A stretch of 64,000 nucleotides of DNA from Microvelia longipes (Eukaryota; Arthropoda; Insecta; Hemiptera; Veliidae). Position 1 is the first letter of the stretch, and each line of letters starts with the position of its first letter. Both the position numbers and the translations under genes were made by a program. Positions 11,106 to 24,931 of the stretch are shown here, piece by piece. Location: assembly GCA_018340805.1 (NCBI GenBank), contig JACMZG010001911.1:57403805-57467804 (forward strand). Reading direction: 5' to 3'. Below the pieces are notes generated by a model. That model did not search any database and was not told where the DNA came from. It was given only the letters and a program-made list of their open reading frames with translations.

Positions 11106-11417
11106 GGTACTTGGTTTACACATGTTTAGTATGTGTAACCATAACACTACAAAATTAGTAGTGTTTCTATAAATACTTTTAATAGACATGATTAAAGAGT
11201 TAGTTGACCATTTTTATTTATTGTTGATAATGAGGTTTGTTTTAAATATATTATGTTTTCATTTTTAGCAAAGAAAATAGAACAAAAATGTTTTATAATT
11301 ATTTTTTACTCTTCCCTTTTGTTCATCTTTTCTGTAATTTTTAGTCTAGTATGACGCATAAGGGAAAAAATACAATAAAAATAAAGACTCATTACAATGT
11401 CTCCACATTTTGTTGTG

Positions 11418-11612
11418 TGAAATATATGTGTATAATATAATGTGTGTATAATATAATATTGTAATTTGTGTACATGTGTATAATATATATGTGTAATGTG
11501 TGTAAATGTGTATAATATAATATGTGTAAAGTGTGTATATGTGTATAATATAATATGTGTGATGTGTGTTCATGTGTATAATATATATGTGTAAATATAA
11601 TTTTATATGTGT
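11418..11612. repeat. TG/TA-rich minisatellite
   Basis: Repeats of ATGTGTATAATATAATATGT with spacers AAAGTGTGTAT and GATGTGTGTTC, at a period of about 36 bp. Reverse-strand open frames here are repeat artefacts. Confidence 0.85.
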
Positions 11613-11853
11613 GGAAAAAAATACTCAAAAGGCTGTTGACCTAATAAGAACCCAATTATCAATGCCTGGCAAACAAGAACAATGAAAATAATTACAAACT
11701 CAACATATAATAAAAGAAATAATTAAGTGAAAATAAATCAGAAATTAACAAAAAGTAATGAAATAAAAGTCTGGGATGTAAAATTAGTAAAGGAGAAAAG
11801 GCCGGTTAATATCTCGGCTTTTCTTATTTTCAGGAGGAGTTTGTCAGGAGGCA

Positions 11854-11881
11854 TTGATGATGACCTCTTGTTAGGTCGAAA
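11854..11881 (+). ncRNA. Hammerhead-ribozyme-like core with first C lost
   Basis: Reads TTGATGA, TGACCTCTTGTTAGGTC (stem II, GACCT pairing AGGTC), GAAA. The conserved first base of CTGATGA is T here, which should abolish cleavage in a true hammerhead. It is otherwise the same motif as at 36449. Confidence 0.35.
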
Positions 11882-11957
11882 GTGCTTAGTTTATTTTGTT
11901 AACTAACAAAGTTAACTGTAAAAGACTTTAATCATTGATTCCTATTAGGTAGATATT

Positions 11958-11985
11958 ATTTGTGCTCACTTCGGAGTGAGCACAA
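11958..11985. other. Perfect 12-bp hairpin with TCGG loop
   Basis: TTTGTGCTCACT and AGTGAGCACAAA pair perfectly around TCGG. It lies about 75 bp downstream of the hammerhead-like core at 11854. Function unknown; it may be part of the same decayed retroelement. Confidence 0.7.
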
Positions 11986-12657
11986 AGTGACACCTACAAT
12001 TTATTACTTTTCTTGGTCAGCTTTGATATTGGGCCAACGAACCTTGCAAACAATATTTTAAAATCTACCTGATGTCTTTATTTTTTAGATGCAACCTATT
12101 AACCCAAATTTAAATGTGAACCATTGGTGGCTAATTATCTAAAAAAATAAACTATCTAACTTTCTAAAAAGATAAACTAAATTTTTAAATTATTCCGGTG
12201 TAATATGGCAGTTTATATTTTTATGAACATATATTATTTATAAAAGCATTTTTAAGAATTTAATTTTTTTCTTTTTATTTTTCCAGATATTTTTTTATAT
12301 TTAGTTAATTATCCAGATAATTATTATTTGTCAGGTGTTTTTGTTTTAAAAGATTATTGATTTTCATTGTTTCCCTGACCTTAGATTTAAATATTTGATA
12401 GCATGAGTGAAAATAATGACTCTTGCCCATTTTATCATGACTGAGTTGAAGGAAGTAATAACACTAAAATTAAAAAATAATTATCAATTTATTTTACATA
12501 ACAAATTATTCTTTGATCTGCACGACATACATTGATTTTATAAATTTCCTTAGTAAAGACAAAATTTTTGTTGAAAGCTCAGTAATTAGTTTTTTTGATT
12601 TCTTTAGAGTTGTACAAATAAATAATTGGTTCCACTAATATAACTAAGTGTAAATAA

Positions 12658-12892
<235 letters not shown>

Positions 12893-13019
12893 TATTAAAT
12901 TATCAATGTTATATTTGAACGGCCAAAATGCAAGTGACAAAAACAAACGTCATTTCTAATATAGTCGTTTTTAATCATATAAACAATCAGCACAAATAAA
13001 TGCCTTGAGGGAAACATAA

Positions 13020-14885
13020 AATCAAACAGAACCAATATAATTTACAGCCAAGAAACTAGTATAACTAAGTGATATAACAAACTGCTAGAGAACTAATATA
13101 ACTCATGCTGGAAACTAATATTCTTTACTGCTACTGAGCTAATATAATTAAGTGCTAGAGAACTAATATAACTAACTGTTAGAGAACTAATATACATTAC
13201 TGATAAAGAACTAATATTACTAACTGCTAGAGAACTAATTAAATAACTTCTCGAGAGAACTGATATAAATAACTGCTAGAGAAATGTTATAACAAACTGC
13301 TTGAAAACCTGCTAGAGAACTAATATAAATAACTTCTAGAGAACTGATATAAATAACTGCTAGAGAAATGTTATAACAAACTGCTTGAAAACTAATTTAT
13401 CAAACTGCTAGAGAACTAATATACTTCAGTGTTAAAGAACTATTATAACTAATTGGTTCAGATTAATGTAACTAACAGCTAGAGAACTAATATAACTCAT
13501 GCTGGAAACTAATATTCTTTACTTCTACAGAACTAATATAATTAAGGGCTAGAGAACTAATATAACTAACTGCTAGAGAAATTATATAACAAACTGCTAA
13601 AGAACTAATGTAGCAAACTGCTAGAAAATTAATTTAACAAACTGCTAAGGAACTAATATTCTTTACTGCTACAGAACTAATATAATTAGGGCTAGAGAAC
13701 TAATATAACTAACTGCTAGAGAAATGATATAACAAACTGCTAGAAAACTAATTTAGCAAACTGCTAGAAAATTAATTTAACAAACTGCTAAGGAACTAAT
13801 ATTCTTTACTGCTACAGAACTAATATAATTAAGGGCTAGAGAACTAATATAACTAACTGCTAGAGAAATGATTTAACAAACTGCTAAGGAACTAATATTC
13901 TTTAATGCTACAGAGCTAATATAATTAAGGGCTAGAGAACTAATATAACTAACTGCTAGAAAACTAATTTAGCAAACTGCTAGAAAACTAATTTAACAAA
14001 CTGCTAAGGAACTAATATTCTTTAATGCTTCAGAGCTAATATAATTAAGGGCTAGAGAACTAATATAACTAACTGCTAGAGAAATGATATAACAAACTGC
14101 TAAAAAACTAATGTAGCAAACTGCTAGAAAACTAATTTAACAAACTGCTAAGGAACTAATATTCTTTACTGCTACAGAACTAATATAATTAAGGGCTAGA
14201 GAACTAATATACTAACTGCTAGAGAAATGATATAACAAACTGCTAAAGAACTAATGTAGCAAACTGCTAGAAAACTAATTTAACAAACTGCTAAGGAACT
14301 AATATTCTTTAATGCTACAGAACTAATATAATTAAGGGCTAGAGAACTAATATAACTAACTGCTAGAGAAATTATATAACAAACTGCTAGAAAACTAATT
14401 TAGCAAACTGCTAGAAAACTAATTTAACAAACTGCTAAGGAACTAATATTCTTTAATGCTACAGAGCTAATATAATTAAGGGCTAGAGAACTAATATAAC
14501 TAACTGCTAGAGAAATTATATAACAAACCTGCTAAAGAACTAATGTAGCAAACTGCTAGAAAACTAATTTAACAAACTGCTAAGGAACTAATATTCTTTA
14601 ATGCTACAGAACTAAATAATTAAGGCTAGAGAACTAATATAACTAACTGCTAGAGAAATTATATAACAAACTGCTAAAGAACTAATGTAGCAAACTGCTA
14701 GAAAACTAATTTAACAAACTGCTAAGGAACTAATATTCTTTAATGCTACAGAACTAATATAAATAACTATTAATGAACTAATATTCTTTAGTGATAAAGA
14801 ATTATTAAAACTAATTGGTTCAGAACTAATATAACTAACTGCTAGGGCATTAATATAACTAATGGCTAGAGAAATAATGTAACTT
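13020..14885. repeat. Satellite-like array with nested periodicity
   Basis: The basic phrase AACTGCTAGAGAACTAATAT recurs at about 22-24 bp intervals over ~1.9 kb. Variants (ACAAACTGCTAGAAAACTAA, GGAACTAATATTCTTTA, AATTAAGGGCTAGAGAAC) alternate in fixed order, giving a higher-order repeat of roughly 120-157 bp. The AATATTCTTTA variant recurs near 13117, 13510, 13655, 13798, 13895, 14015, 14158, 14300, 14435, 14590, 14732 and 14780. The edges are more divergent than the middle, as expected for unequal exchange. Confidence 0.93.
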
Positions 14886-14889
14886 ATCC

Positions 14890-15800
14890 TTTCCCTAGAT
14901 TTAATTTGTGATTTTTGATACCATGTATGTTACTAGTTGATCAATTTTTATATTGGAGCATTAAGAAAATATCTACCATATTGAGTTTACAAGAACAAAA
15001 CCCCTAAACTTGTTTACACTTCGATAATGTTTATCTCTTTTTTAAACAAAAATATTTATTTAGCTTTTATAAATAGGTTGGGAATGTTGTATAAACTGGA
15101 GCGTGTGAAACTGGTTGATTATTACTATAGGGGTCGATTCAGGTATCTAACGGTGGGTCAATGTGTTTTTAATTAAATATTACACCAGGAAGGTTAGGTG
15201 TTATGAACTTGTCTTGTCATTGTCTGTTTAATTTACATCTACTTTTATATTTCACAAATAATTCCCCTTATTTTGTTTCCTTATCAGTGTTGCCAATGTA
15301 TTTTATCAATAAAGTCAGACATTTAATTTAAAACATCAAGTAATTACTGCTTGTCAAAGAAAGTTAATTTAATTTTTTAATTTAAAATGAACACTAAAGG
15401 AATTGATTTAAAAGAAATATTATAGCTTTTAATTGGCTGTAAACGATAAAATATATTATTGACCTAACTAATTAAAGTTTCTATTGATGATGTAGATTTA
15501 TAAAGTCAAGTACAGCATTTCAAAGCAAACATGAGTAGATTTTAGCTATAATAAATTATGAAACTATTTTATGCCTGAATGATAGAGCTATTTAGAATCA
15601 AACAAGTCTTCAAACATTTTCCTTATGCATTTTATACTTATTAAATTCATTTTTAGAAAAACATTCTTGGGGAAAATTCACTTTCGAATTGGCGAGATGA
15701 GTAGCATGATTTACAATTACTATGATCAACAAGTTTATAAATATAATTTTATTTTTGTTGTTGATGAATTTGACCAATATTAATACCGAGAATATAAATA
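14890..15800. other. AT-rich intergenic stretch, nothing recognised
   Basis: No gene or repeat boundary that I can support. Confidence 0.5.
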
Positions 15801-15805
15801 TTCAG

Positions 15806-16245
15806 GGGCGGACTGGCACGTGAGGGTGAGGGCGGCAGCTCTCCTTGGGCCCTTCAACCAAAAATAATCTTAAAGAAAAAAAGGATGAAAATTAGAAAAA
15901 AAATGATTAAATATTTTTAAGCTTATAATATTTAAATATATTTATATATTATAATTATGTAACATATTCGTTACACCAGAATCAAAGGGGCCTAATACTT
16001 TAATCTAGGGCCTAAAGAGCTCCTAGAGACAAACTTTAAAATTTTCTTAATTTGTTATTGTTACCTGAATATAGGGTCTTTAATGCTCCTATTTTACCAG
16101 GACTTTTAAAGGCCCTGTGCAGAAGACTAGGGCCAAAAAGGGTCTTAGCATACTTAGCATCAAAGCCCTAAAGCTGCATAAAAGGGCTCTGTGTTTTAGG
16201 GCTCTGATGATGCAGCAGAAAAGGGCCCCAGAGATTAAACATAAA
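15806..16245. repeat. GGGCCC-rich degenerate repeat, possible old hAT-like element
   Basis: Starts with CAGGGGCGGACTGGC, resembling termini of non-autonomous hAT elements. It then contains many GGGCCT/GGGCTC/GGCCCT phrases (15848, 15990, 16010, 16112, 16130, 16190 and 16226). No matching right terminus was found, so classification is tentative. Confidence 0.35.
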
Positions 16246-16740
16246 TAGTTTAATTAAATATGACATTTAAAGTAATAAACTTAAGTTTTATTTATGTTCA
16301 TTTATATTTTACTTAGGTTTATTTTAATTATTTTTCAAGTTTAATAAATACATTAATTTCATTCATTCAGGCAAAATAATGTCTACTGATTTTTGCCTTT
16401 ATAAATGCATTGTTTATTCCCTATTGTCATGTGGTTACTATGTATCATGCATATTAATTCCATTTCATATCATTGGTTTCTTTATTTCCGTTCTATAAAT
16501 TATTTATAGTATATTTTATTGTTTTATTTGTATAGTTTTAGTTTACTTATGTTCTAGCCATATGGCTGTGCATATATGTTCTTTAAAGTATACCCAATGA
16601 CGATGTAAATTTGGATGCATTTAATTAGATATACTATAGATGTGATAGTAATCAGCTGTTAGTCCCTTAGTTAATGGTAACAAAACTTTTATTTTTTTGC
16701 TTATTATTGTGTGGGTTATAATTATTCAACCATTTTTGGA

Positions 16741-16786
16741 TATTATATATATAAATATATATATATTATATATATATATATATTAT

Positions 16787-16836
<50 letters not shown>

Positions 16837-16842
16837 TATAAT
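16741..16842. repeat. (TA)n microsatellite
   Basis: TA run with several phase breaks. Confidence 0.95.
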
Positions 16843-17021
16843 ATGAGGCTCCATTAGAGGAGATAATTTGAGTAAGTCTTACTCCTATATTGACATCAAA
16901 GGTACATGTTTGAAACTCGAGTAGTTTTCTTCATTAAATCCATATATTTATATATTTCTTTATAGCTGTTCTTACCTCTTTGTACCTTGTTATACCTGTT
17001 TGTACCTCTTTTTTCTCTGCT

Positions 17022-17052
17022 GAGAGACATTTTTTAATAAAAAATGTCTCTC
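17022..17052. other. Perfect 14-bp hairpin
   Basis: GAGAGACATTTTTT pairs with AAAAAATGTCTCTC around a three-base AAT loop. No associated gene. Confidence 0.75.
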
Positions 17053-18111
17053 ATAGTATGACTCTTGAATATTATATATATTTCTAAGGACAAAAAAATT
17101 AATATACTGTAAATAAAAGTGTAGCAATAAATACAACAAAACAAAAATATATTTCTGAGGAATTAAGACTGTATCTTGTTTCTTTGAAATCCGTTCTCAA
17201 ATAACATTTAGGAGTAAGTGTAAGGAAAAACAGATTCGAGTCTTATATCTCAGAATTTCATCGATAGAACTTGACTAAACTTTTAACTTAAAATCCTCAT
17301 AGGTTAGAATGAACACATTTTATGCTTCATCAAGATCTTTTCTAAAATAATTATAGGGGTAAGTGTAAATATGTTCAAAGCTAACAGATTGAATCTAAAT
17401 GATGGATCTTGACTTAACTTTCAATTATACCACTGACTGATCACTATGAACACTATTTGAGTCTAAAATAATATAAAAAATATTATTTATTTACCTCAAA
17501 TAATACTATTCTGTGTTCTAAAATAATAGGCGTTTATTTAATTGTTGCATTCATGGCCTATTTTGTTGAGATTATCATTGTATTCTTATTAAAAATTAAA
17601 ACACACAATTTAAGAATTCCTTTTCTGATCGTCAACTTATCGAAACAAAGAACTTACCAAGCAATCATAAAGCATGGCTTGAGAATCGCCAGATAGACAA
17701 AAACATCTTAGACAAAGAATTTTCTTGTTGTTACAGCTGTTAACAACTTTTATTTTTGTATTCCTCAATGGAATAATTAATAATTTATTGTTTAATAAAT
17801 AAAATATTTACTGAGCAAAGCTCGGGTATCACTGCTAGTATTGTATAATAAACTACATTAATTACTTTTCAAGGTAAACAATATAAACATAAAATAACAC
17901 TTTTAATTGGAAAACAATAAATTATGCGGTAAATTATGAGGCTTCATGGTACTTAAAAAACTTTATGACATCATTAGAAACACAAAAGAACTTCAGCCTC
18001 TTTTTTTAGCAAATTTTTACCGTGAAAATTATGCCTATTATTAAATGTCTGTCTTAATTTATCTCAAGATCCCTGCACCTCCCTGTGGTCCTGTATCAGT
18101 TCTACGTAGTA

Positions 18112-18822
18112 TAGTCCAAGAGCCAGGCCTAAAAAAATGTGACTCATTTTGTACTACTTCAAACCAAATTTTTCTGAAAATATACCTTAAATTATGAAGG
18201 AAAAGCATAGTCTGCCTATCCAGAGTGGAGCCCTTCATATAAATGCACTCGCTCAAAATATTAGAAAATCCCATAAATTCCAGTTTTCTTGTAATAAGTG
18301 GTTCCCTGTATGTTGTGTGCAAAACATGAAGATAATATTTTTTAAAGCTGATAAAATGTCCTATAAAAACGAGTGCTTTTTTTTCATAAAAATCAGTTAA
18401 GTACAACTAATGTTGACATTTGTTAAATGGCCGAAAAAATCACAAAATTCCAATATGTTTTCAAAGAAATTTTTGATAGAGTCATAACTTTGGTTGTATT
18501 CATCCGATTACGATGATTAAACACTTGTTTTATAGACAATTTTATTACCTTTAAAAATGTTCTGTTTATGTTTTGCACACGACCCACAGGGAACTACTTA
18601 TTTCAAGAAAACTGAAATTTGTTCAATTTTCTAAAATTTGGAGCATGGGCAATCATATGAAGAAGGGCTCCACTCTAGATAGGCAGACTATGCTTTTTCT
18701 TCATAATTTAATGTATATTTTCAGAAATATACATATATTTACTTATATTACATATACAGAAATATTTGGTTTGAAGTAGTACAAAATGAGTCACATTTTT
18801 TCAGGTCAGGCTCATGGACTAG
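18112..18822. mobile_element. Foldback (long TIR) element, full-length copy
   Basis: The left arm (18112 to about 18360) reads from TAGTCCAAGAGCCAGGCCT through AGTCTGCCTATCCAGAGTGG to TTGTGTGCAAAACATGAAG. It is repeated in inverse orientation in the right arm (about 18565-18822) with moderate divergence. The right arm also has a ~25-bp insertion near 18730-18755. The centre (about 18420-18560) is unique. Open frames in the arms show no protein motifs. Confidence 0.85.
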
Positions 18823-19130
18823 TTTTGTAAAAAGTATACTGCCACAATATTAGCGAAGATGAAAAACGTGGTTACGAAAAGTTAGATGTCAAGCGATGAA
18901 AATGGAACTATTGCTCATAATTAAATTTAACTTATATGTGTGAAACGTACATGTATATGTGTTTAACGTACTTAGTATTATATATGTGTATTAAATTTAA
19001 GCCCTATCAGAATGCTTTTATATGATTTTTTGTAATTTTTGCCAAGTCTTATTGTGAGTTAATGATGTCATACACATTTTAAAGAAAAAAACTTTTAATA
19101 TTGTCCTAAAGAGATGTCTGAGGAACAGAT

Positions 19131-19137
19131 ATATATG

Positions 19138-19207
<70 letters not shown>
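19131..19207. repeat. (TA)n microsatellite
   Basis: TA run beginning with TATATGTATG, uninterrupted afterwards for ~65 bp. Confidence 0.95.
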
Positions 19208-19209
<2 letters not shown>

Positions 19210-19560
19210 ATTTTTTTATATTTTTTGCTGATACAATGCTTCCTTCTCCTTTTAGGATGTAGAGAAGCAAAATGTATTGTATGATAGATCATCATTTTTT
19301 ATTATTGAACGCAATAAGAAAATGATAAGGAGTGTTATATAACTTGCTCATTATACCTGGCTTTCCTTTTTCCTCTATTACTTTAATCAGTTTCAAATTA
19401 GTTGTTTTGTTAAACAGCTGATATAAAGAGTCGTTTTTGTGATAACAAGGAAACAAAACATTAAGTAATGTAATATTTTGTTTAAGGTAGTTACTGATAA
19501 TGTGTTTTTAATTTGTTTACAGTTGACCCCTGATTACGTTGAAATTTGTACATTTTTTAG

Positions 19561-19587
19561 AAGAGCCCAACAAAGAGTCAGTTGAGG
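19561..19587 (+). other. Candidate 27-nt micro-exon upstream of the yippee-like gene
   Basis: TTTTTTAG precedes 27 bases that end in TTGAGG before a GTGAGC donor. The stretch is open in phase 0 and encodes K-S-P-T-K-S-Q-L-R. An acceptor 38 bp further upstream (TTTACAG, 19522) is an alternative. There is no conservation evidence; it may be chance. Confidence 0.2.
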
Positions 19588-20142
19588 GTGAGCGTCTTTC
19601 TTATTATTTGTTTAATTTATGTGGTTTTTTCTATTTGATGTTTTATTAAAGAGAACTCAAGGAAGCACAGAGAGGGAAATAGCTCCTACATGGAATGTAA
19701 ATTTACTCTTATCTTCTTCTTGTGTTGAAAGCTATTACAGTTTTGTCAAGTCGTATTGTAAATACTCTTTCCGTCCCTTGGGAGTGGTAAAAAAGTGTCT
19801 CTGTTAATTTGGATAATGTTAAACAATAGAAATGTGTAAAAATGAATTGTAAATTTACTGATAAAGAATATTATTAAAATAAGAGGAAACTTCCCATTGA
19901 AACTTCTAGGTACAAGTTCATGGCATGTATTTCACATTTTGTCCACCAGGGAGTTTGCTTAAATTTTCTAATGGGTGCCAACTTGTTTTACCCTTGTAAA
20001 TGTAAAAAACTATTCCTGGTACACTACATTTTTGTTTTCATCGCATTTCTTTTTACATTTTCGTCTTAAATTTTTATGATTTGAGTAAAAAATATATTTT
20101 ATATCCTAATGATGTATAATGTAAGTTTATTGACTAGTTTTT

Positions 20143-21062
20143 AGGGAGTGTAAAAAAAAGTTACTTTTCACTCCCTTAAGAGTAAGAAGTAACTTTTTTC
20201 CCTCGGCAAGAAAAAGTTTTTCCGACACTTCCTGCTGGGTTAGATCCAAATATTATCCGAGTGCTATCCTCTAAATTTATAAGGGAACCAATAAATTTTG
20301 GTAACACTTTCCTGGGGGCAAAACCCAAAAAAATTATGAGGGGGCCCCGACAAAATTTATTTTTTTATTGGCTTAAACGGGTGTTTTAGGTCAGAAAAAG
20401 TTGTTTGGAGGAATAACTTTTAATTTTTTTTTGGGGGGGGGGGGGACGGCATACCAAAATTGATTAGAAAGCCCTGACCAAAAAAATTAAAAAAATATTA
20501 ACTCAAATCCCTTCTATGCCAAAAGAAGCTGTTCAGAACAATTAATATAAAATACACCAAAACAAGAATATAACAATAATAAAATAACATCAATGTTTAA
20601 GAGTTAAGTTAATGGACTGAGAGAAATCTTAATTAAGAAAAATGATAATGAAGACAGATTATTCATTATAATAATTCATTAGACAGATTAAAAAAGATAA
20701 ATTGTAATTGGCTTATGGTTTTGTTTATTTGTTATAAGATTCAATGAGGATGCCAAGCATCGCTTGTGCGAAAGCTCTGCTAAATAAATGTATCTAATAA
20801 AACTCGGACTGCTTAGGCCATTTTTTTAGGAAATTTTTTAGATAATGAAAACTTTTTTCTAATCAATGTTTGGAGATAAAATCTTGTATGCACTTTAGGA
20901 GTAAAATGCTGTTTTTACCTTTGCAATTACCTTCTTCGGCTGTACCTCGGGAGTTAAACATATAAATCCCTTGGCTTCACCTAGGGAGTTAATTGCTTTG
21001 GTTCCCTTGGGTTTTGCCTTAGGAACCAACTAATTGCTCAAGAAAATAATAGCATTCTTCAC
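20143..21062. repeat. Dispersed repeat family 2, copy 1
   Basis: Shares long homologous blocks with 27318-27841: CTTTTCACTCCC, GGTATCCTCTAAATTTATAA (allowing substitutions), CAATAAATTTTGGTAACA, GTTTTAGGTCA.AA.AAGTTGTTTG, then AACCAACTAATTGCTCA and AATAATAGCATTCTT at the end. No coding capacity. This copy has an additional ~350 bp in the middle (about 20480-20850). Confidence 0.75.
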
Positions 21063-21479
21063 TTTCTTATTTATGAATAACTATTGTCACGCACGATTAA
21101 AGTGTTTAGTATTTCTTGAATTATTACGTTTGTTTAAATTACTAGAAACAAGCAGCTTACACACCACTTTTCTAAGCCAATATAAACTTAGGTCTGTCTT
21201 TTTTAAAATATCATTAACATGCTCAACTTACCATTACTATATTTCATCCTTTCCTTTAACTGATTTTACAGAATAGAATCTAAATATTTTAAAAAAGCAC
21301 AAATATTATGTTTTAAGTATTAATATAATATAAGTATTAAGTATTTTAAAAATTATGTTAATAAGTAAAAATCATAGAGATATATACTAGAAGGGGCATG
21401 GATGAATGAATGAAACCATTTATTAAAAAAATAATAATTGCATTTTAAATGAAATATTATAAAGTTAATTTTAGTAAAT

Positions 21480-21480
21480 T

Positions 21481-21573
<93 letters not shown>
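21480..21573. repeat. (TA)n microsatellite
   Basis: TA run with two phase breaks. Confidence 0.95.
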
Positions 21574-21578
<5 letters not shown>

Positions 21579-22310
21579 GACATTTTTAATCTCAGTTAAT
21601 TATCTATCATTTATTTGATTTTAATTCTTATTTATGTACATGCACATTTCTTATTTATTTCTTCACATTCTTACATTTTCTTAAATCAACTTTATAGCTG
21701 TGGTTGTTCTGAGTTCTATTATTTTACTGTTTATTATTTGTAACTCTTATTGTTATTATTCTATCTTGTTTTATACTTTCTTTATTTATTATTAATTTTA
21801 TCCCTCTTTAATTTATTATTATACTAGAAGGGGCTTAGCCTATCTGAAGACATTGAGAAGCCTGAAACATTTTTTTGGGGCTCTGTGTAACCTCATTGAA
21901 ATCTCCTTCATGATTGAGTTAAGGTTATAATAAATCAATTAATTTCGACTTCTCGTACATTGATTGTATTTTAAATTGTATTTTTAACATTCTACTATAT
22001 AAGTTATTGTAATTTTTGTACTGATTAATTGATTATGTTTTTTAGCGAAGGTTGTCAGGTTACTTCCGATGTTTCAAAATTTAACCTATAGGACCCCTCT
22101 AGTAATAATATTTCTATGGTAAAACTCACTTAATGTCATCAGTGTTGCCAATAAAATTTAAATTCTAGCATATGCGCTGTTATTCCAATTTTAGTATTTT
22201 TATTTTATTTTTGAGCCAGCTAGCCATATTTTTGCATTGGTTGGTATAGTAGTTTCCCTACTTGGTTCTGAATATTACTTTAATGCATACTTACAAACAC
22301 ACATACACAC

Positions 22311-22327
22311 AATTGTGTGTGGTGTGT

Positions 22328-22376
<49 letters not shown>

Positions 22377-22401
22377 TATATATATTATATATATATATAT
22401 T
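22311..22401. repeat. (TG)n-(TA)n compound microsatellite
   Basis: TGTGTGTGGTGTGTGTATGTG passes directly into a TA run. Confidence 0.92.
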
Positions 22402-22570
22402 ATTTATTTATTTATATTTATATATATATAATAATTAATAATATTATTATTATTATAATATATATAATAATTTGTAAGTCGAAGTAGACTCTTTTTATTT
22501 AATTTGTTTTTTTCATTTTTTTTTAAGTTTTAATTTTCATTTAATATTTTATAATTGAAGAGAGAAAGAG

Positions 22571-22609
22571 CTGAGCCCTCACTCAAGTAGTTTCTACTTA
22601 TGAGGGCTC
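22571..22609. other. Long hairpin near a retroelement-like 3' end
   Basis: TGAGCCCTCA (22571) pairs with TGAGGGCTCA (22600), and AAGTAG with CTACTT inside, around a TTT loop. About 90 bp later GTGAATAAAGAAATTATTA leads into a TA microsatellite. That is the usual look of a LINE or SINE 3' end, so the hairpin may be its 3' recognition structure. Confidence 0.55.
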
Positions 22610-22711
22610 ATCACATCAAACGTCTGTATTTTTTTCTTGTTTTTGTAATTGTATAATATAGACTGATATATAATATATTTGTACAAGTTTTAAAGATGTG
22701 AATAAAGAAAT

Positions 22712-22713
<2 letters not shown>

Positions 22714-22757
<44 letters not shown>
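22714..22757. repeat. (TA)n microsatellite
   Basis: TA run right after AATAAAGAAATTATTA; possibly the simple-repeat tail of a retroposon. Confidence 0.9.
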
Positions 22758-22759
<2 letters not shown>

Positions 22760-23304
22760 ATATTCTTGAAGGGGCTCACCCTTTCAAAGAGTGGAGGCCT
22801 CCCCCCTTCATGTTCTTAACCTAAAGCTTATTTTCCCTTTGGAAAATCTCTATAAAACACCTCTTTATTAATGGATTATGCTCTTTCTATACTAGTAAAG
22901 TTTTAGGTTGGCTGGCTTACAAGGTTTGGCTATGATTTACTCATATTTATGAGTCATGAATTATAGATATATAGCCAGAATGAGTTGTGCTTTATACCTA
23001 ATGATATTTATTATGGCAATTACTCTTTCCATCTCACAATATTTATGACTAATATTTTTTTGTTGAATAACCAGATTACAGTCTGATTAAATATTATCCA
23101 TGAGTATTTTTTTTATCCAAACAATACAATTCTGTTATAATGTGTGATTTTATTGCTGGATGAATTCTTTTTTAAAGAGGTAATAATAACTTCTAATGCT
23201 GTTACATTCACCGTTCACTAAATAAGTTCTTTAATTGTCCTAAAGGGTGCTCTGCTACAAAAGAGAAAAAACCTCAATATAAATGAAATATCACTTCTTT
23301 GCTT

Positions 23305-23306
<2 letters not shown>

Positions 23307-23391
<85 letters not shown>

Positions 23392-23394
23392 ATA
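23307..23394. repeat. (TA)n microsatellite
   Basis: TA run with TTTA breaks. Confidence 0.95.
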
Positions 23395-24829
23395 TGTATG
23401 TGTACTGAGCCAGCAAGCAAGATTGTCAAAAAATCTGTTAAATTAAGGGTTATAATTTTTCTCCAGGTAATAGTATTTATTGAGTCGTTTGGAGCTCTAA
23501 ATAGAGTAAAACCATTCCTGTTAGTACCCCTTAAAAGCCTTTTGCATACCACCAGTGGTATGTGTAGCACACTTTGAGATGTAAAAAATGATGACACTGG
23601 TGATGTAAATAATTATATGTCAATCAATAAATGTGTCAGGTTAGTTATAAATGTAATTCGCCATTAACAAATTTCATTCCGTCTTGAATTAGCTTTCAAA
23701 ATATGTATAATACTTATAGGGGTTGTAAATTACTTGTTTTTAAACTTTTCCATTTCTGTATTCTTAGCTCCGAATTTCCTTAACTCAAAATGGTTGGCAC
23801 TACTGTAAAAAGTAATAATAGTTACCACTTTATTCATTAAATTATGTACTTGTACTTTATACTTTCCTCATTTATACCATAGGCATATAGGAAAATTATT
23901 GTATTTTAACTAACAAACATACAGGTGTATTTTTGTTAGTTTTATTATTTAGTTATTATTTTGTTGTTATTATTATTTTACTTGTCCTCATTAATCCCGT
24001 AGGTATAATATAGGAAAAATATTGTGTTTGCAAAAAAATCTGAAACCGGCATTATCTGTTTCAGGTGTTTTAAGGGCCTTCTTAGTTGTTTTCACAAAGT
24101 TGTCTGTCTGTGTGTGTGTGTGTGTGTATGTTATCATGGTACTACTAGTGTATTTATTCAAAAAGTTGAAGCTTCGAACAAGAATCAATTTATAGGCGTA
24201 GATGTGCTATCCAGATATTTAATAATATTTTTATGGCGTCATTAAACCACAATAATAACTCAGCAAAAATGTTAAAAATCATAAAACCCAGAAAAATGTT
24301 GCGATCAATTTGAGATTTGGCACGCATGTAGCCATGTTTATGCCTAACATATTTGTTAAGTTTCATTGCATTATCAGCATTAGTTCAATTTTTATCAAAT
24401 GACTTGTGTACGTTTTTTAACAAATTGTAAAAAAATAAAAAAATATTTCAATTGAGTTGAAATTTGGTACAAGTATATACCTTTACATAATAAATAAGTA
24501 CAATAAGTTTTGTTTCAATATGACAAGTACATCCATGATTTTTGTTGTATCATAAAATTTAAGCAGCATCAAGCATGGTCAGTGCCTGATGAGCATTATT
24601 TGCTGAGCAAATACACAAAATCATTAAGTCTCTATGACAAGGTGACAAAGCAATTTGAAAATAAGGTATGGGTACACTATGAAAATTGTTTATTTCCTTT
24701 ATTGTTATAATATGTTGTAATGTTTATGATTTAGATCATAATTTCTAATGATGTTTGTGGGTGGAATACAGGATCTAAATCATTGAATGGACTTTGCCAG
24801 GAGTAGTTGGCAATATTTAGCCGACAATC

Positions 24830-24931
24830 ATGGTAAAAACATTTCAGGCCTACCTTCCCCACTGCCATCGTACATACTCCTGCATACATTGCAGAGCCCA
24901 TCTCGCCAACCATGATGAATTGATATCTAAG
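24830..24931 (+). CDS. YPEL: YPEL coding exon 1
   Basis: 34 codons from ATG to the donor AAG|GTAATT. Carries the first zinc pair, C18 and C21 (TYSCIHC), and [10 protein letters not shown] weak acceptor (ATTTAG at 24815-24820) lies 9 bases before the ATG and another (TTGCCAG, ending 24800) slightly upstream, so a 5' UTR intron is likely. Confidence 0.96.

Noticed and set aside
18059..18406. 115-codon - strand frame and the overlapping + frames at 18194 and 18573
   Set aside because: They are the arms of a foldback element. The two arms do not keep a common protein frame.
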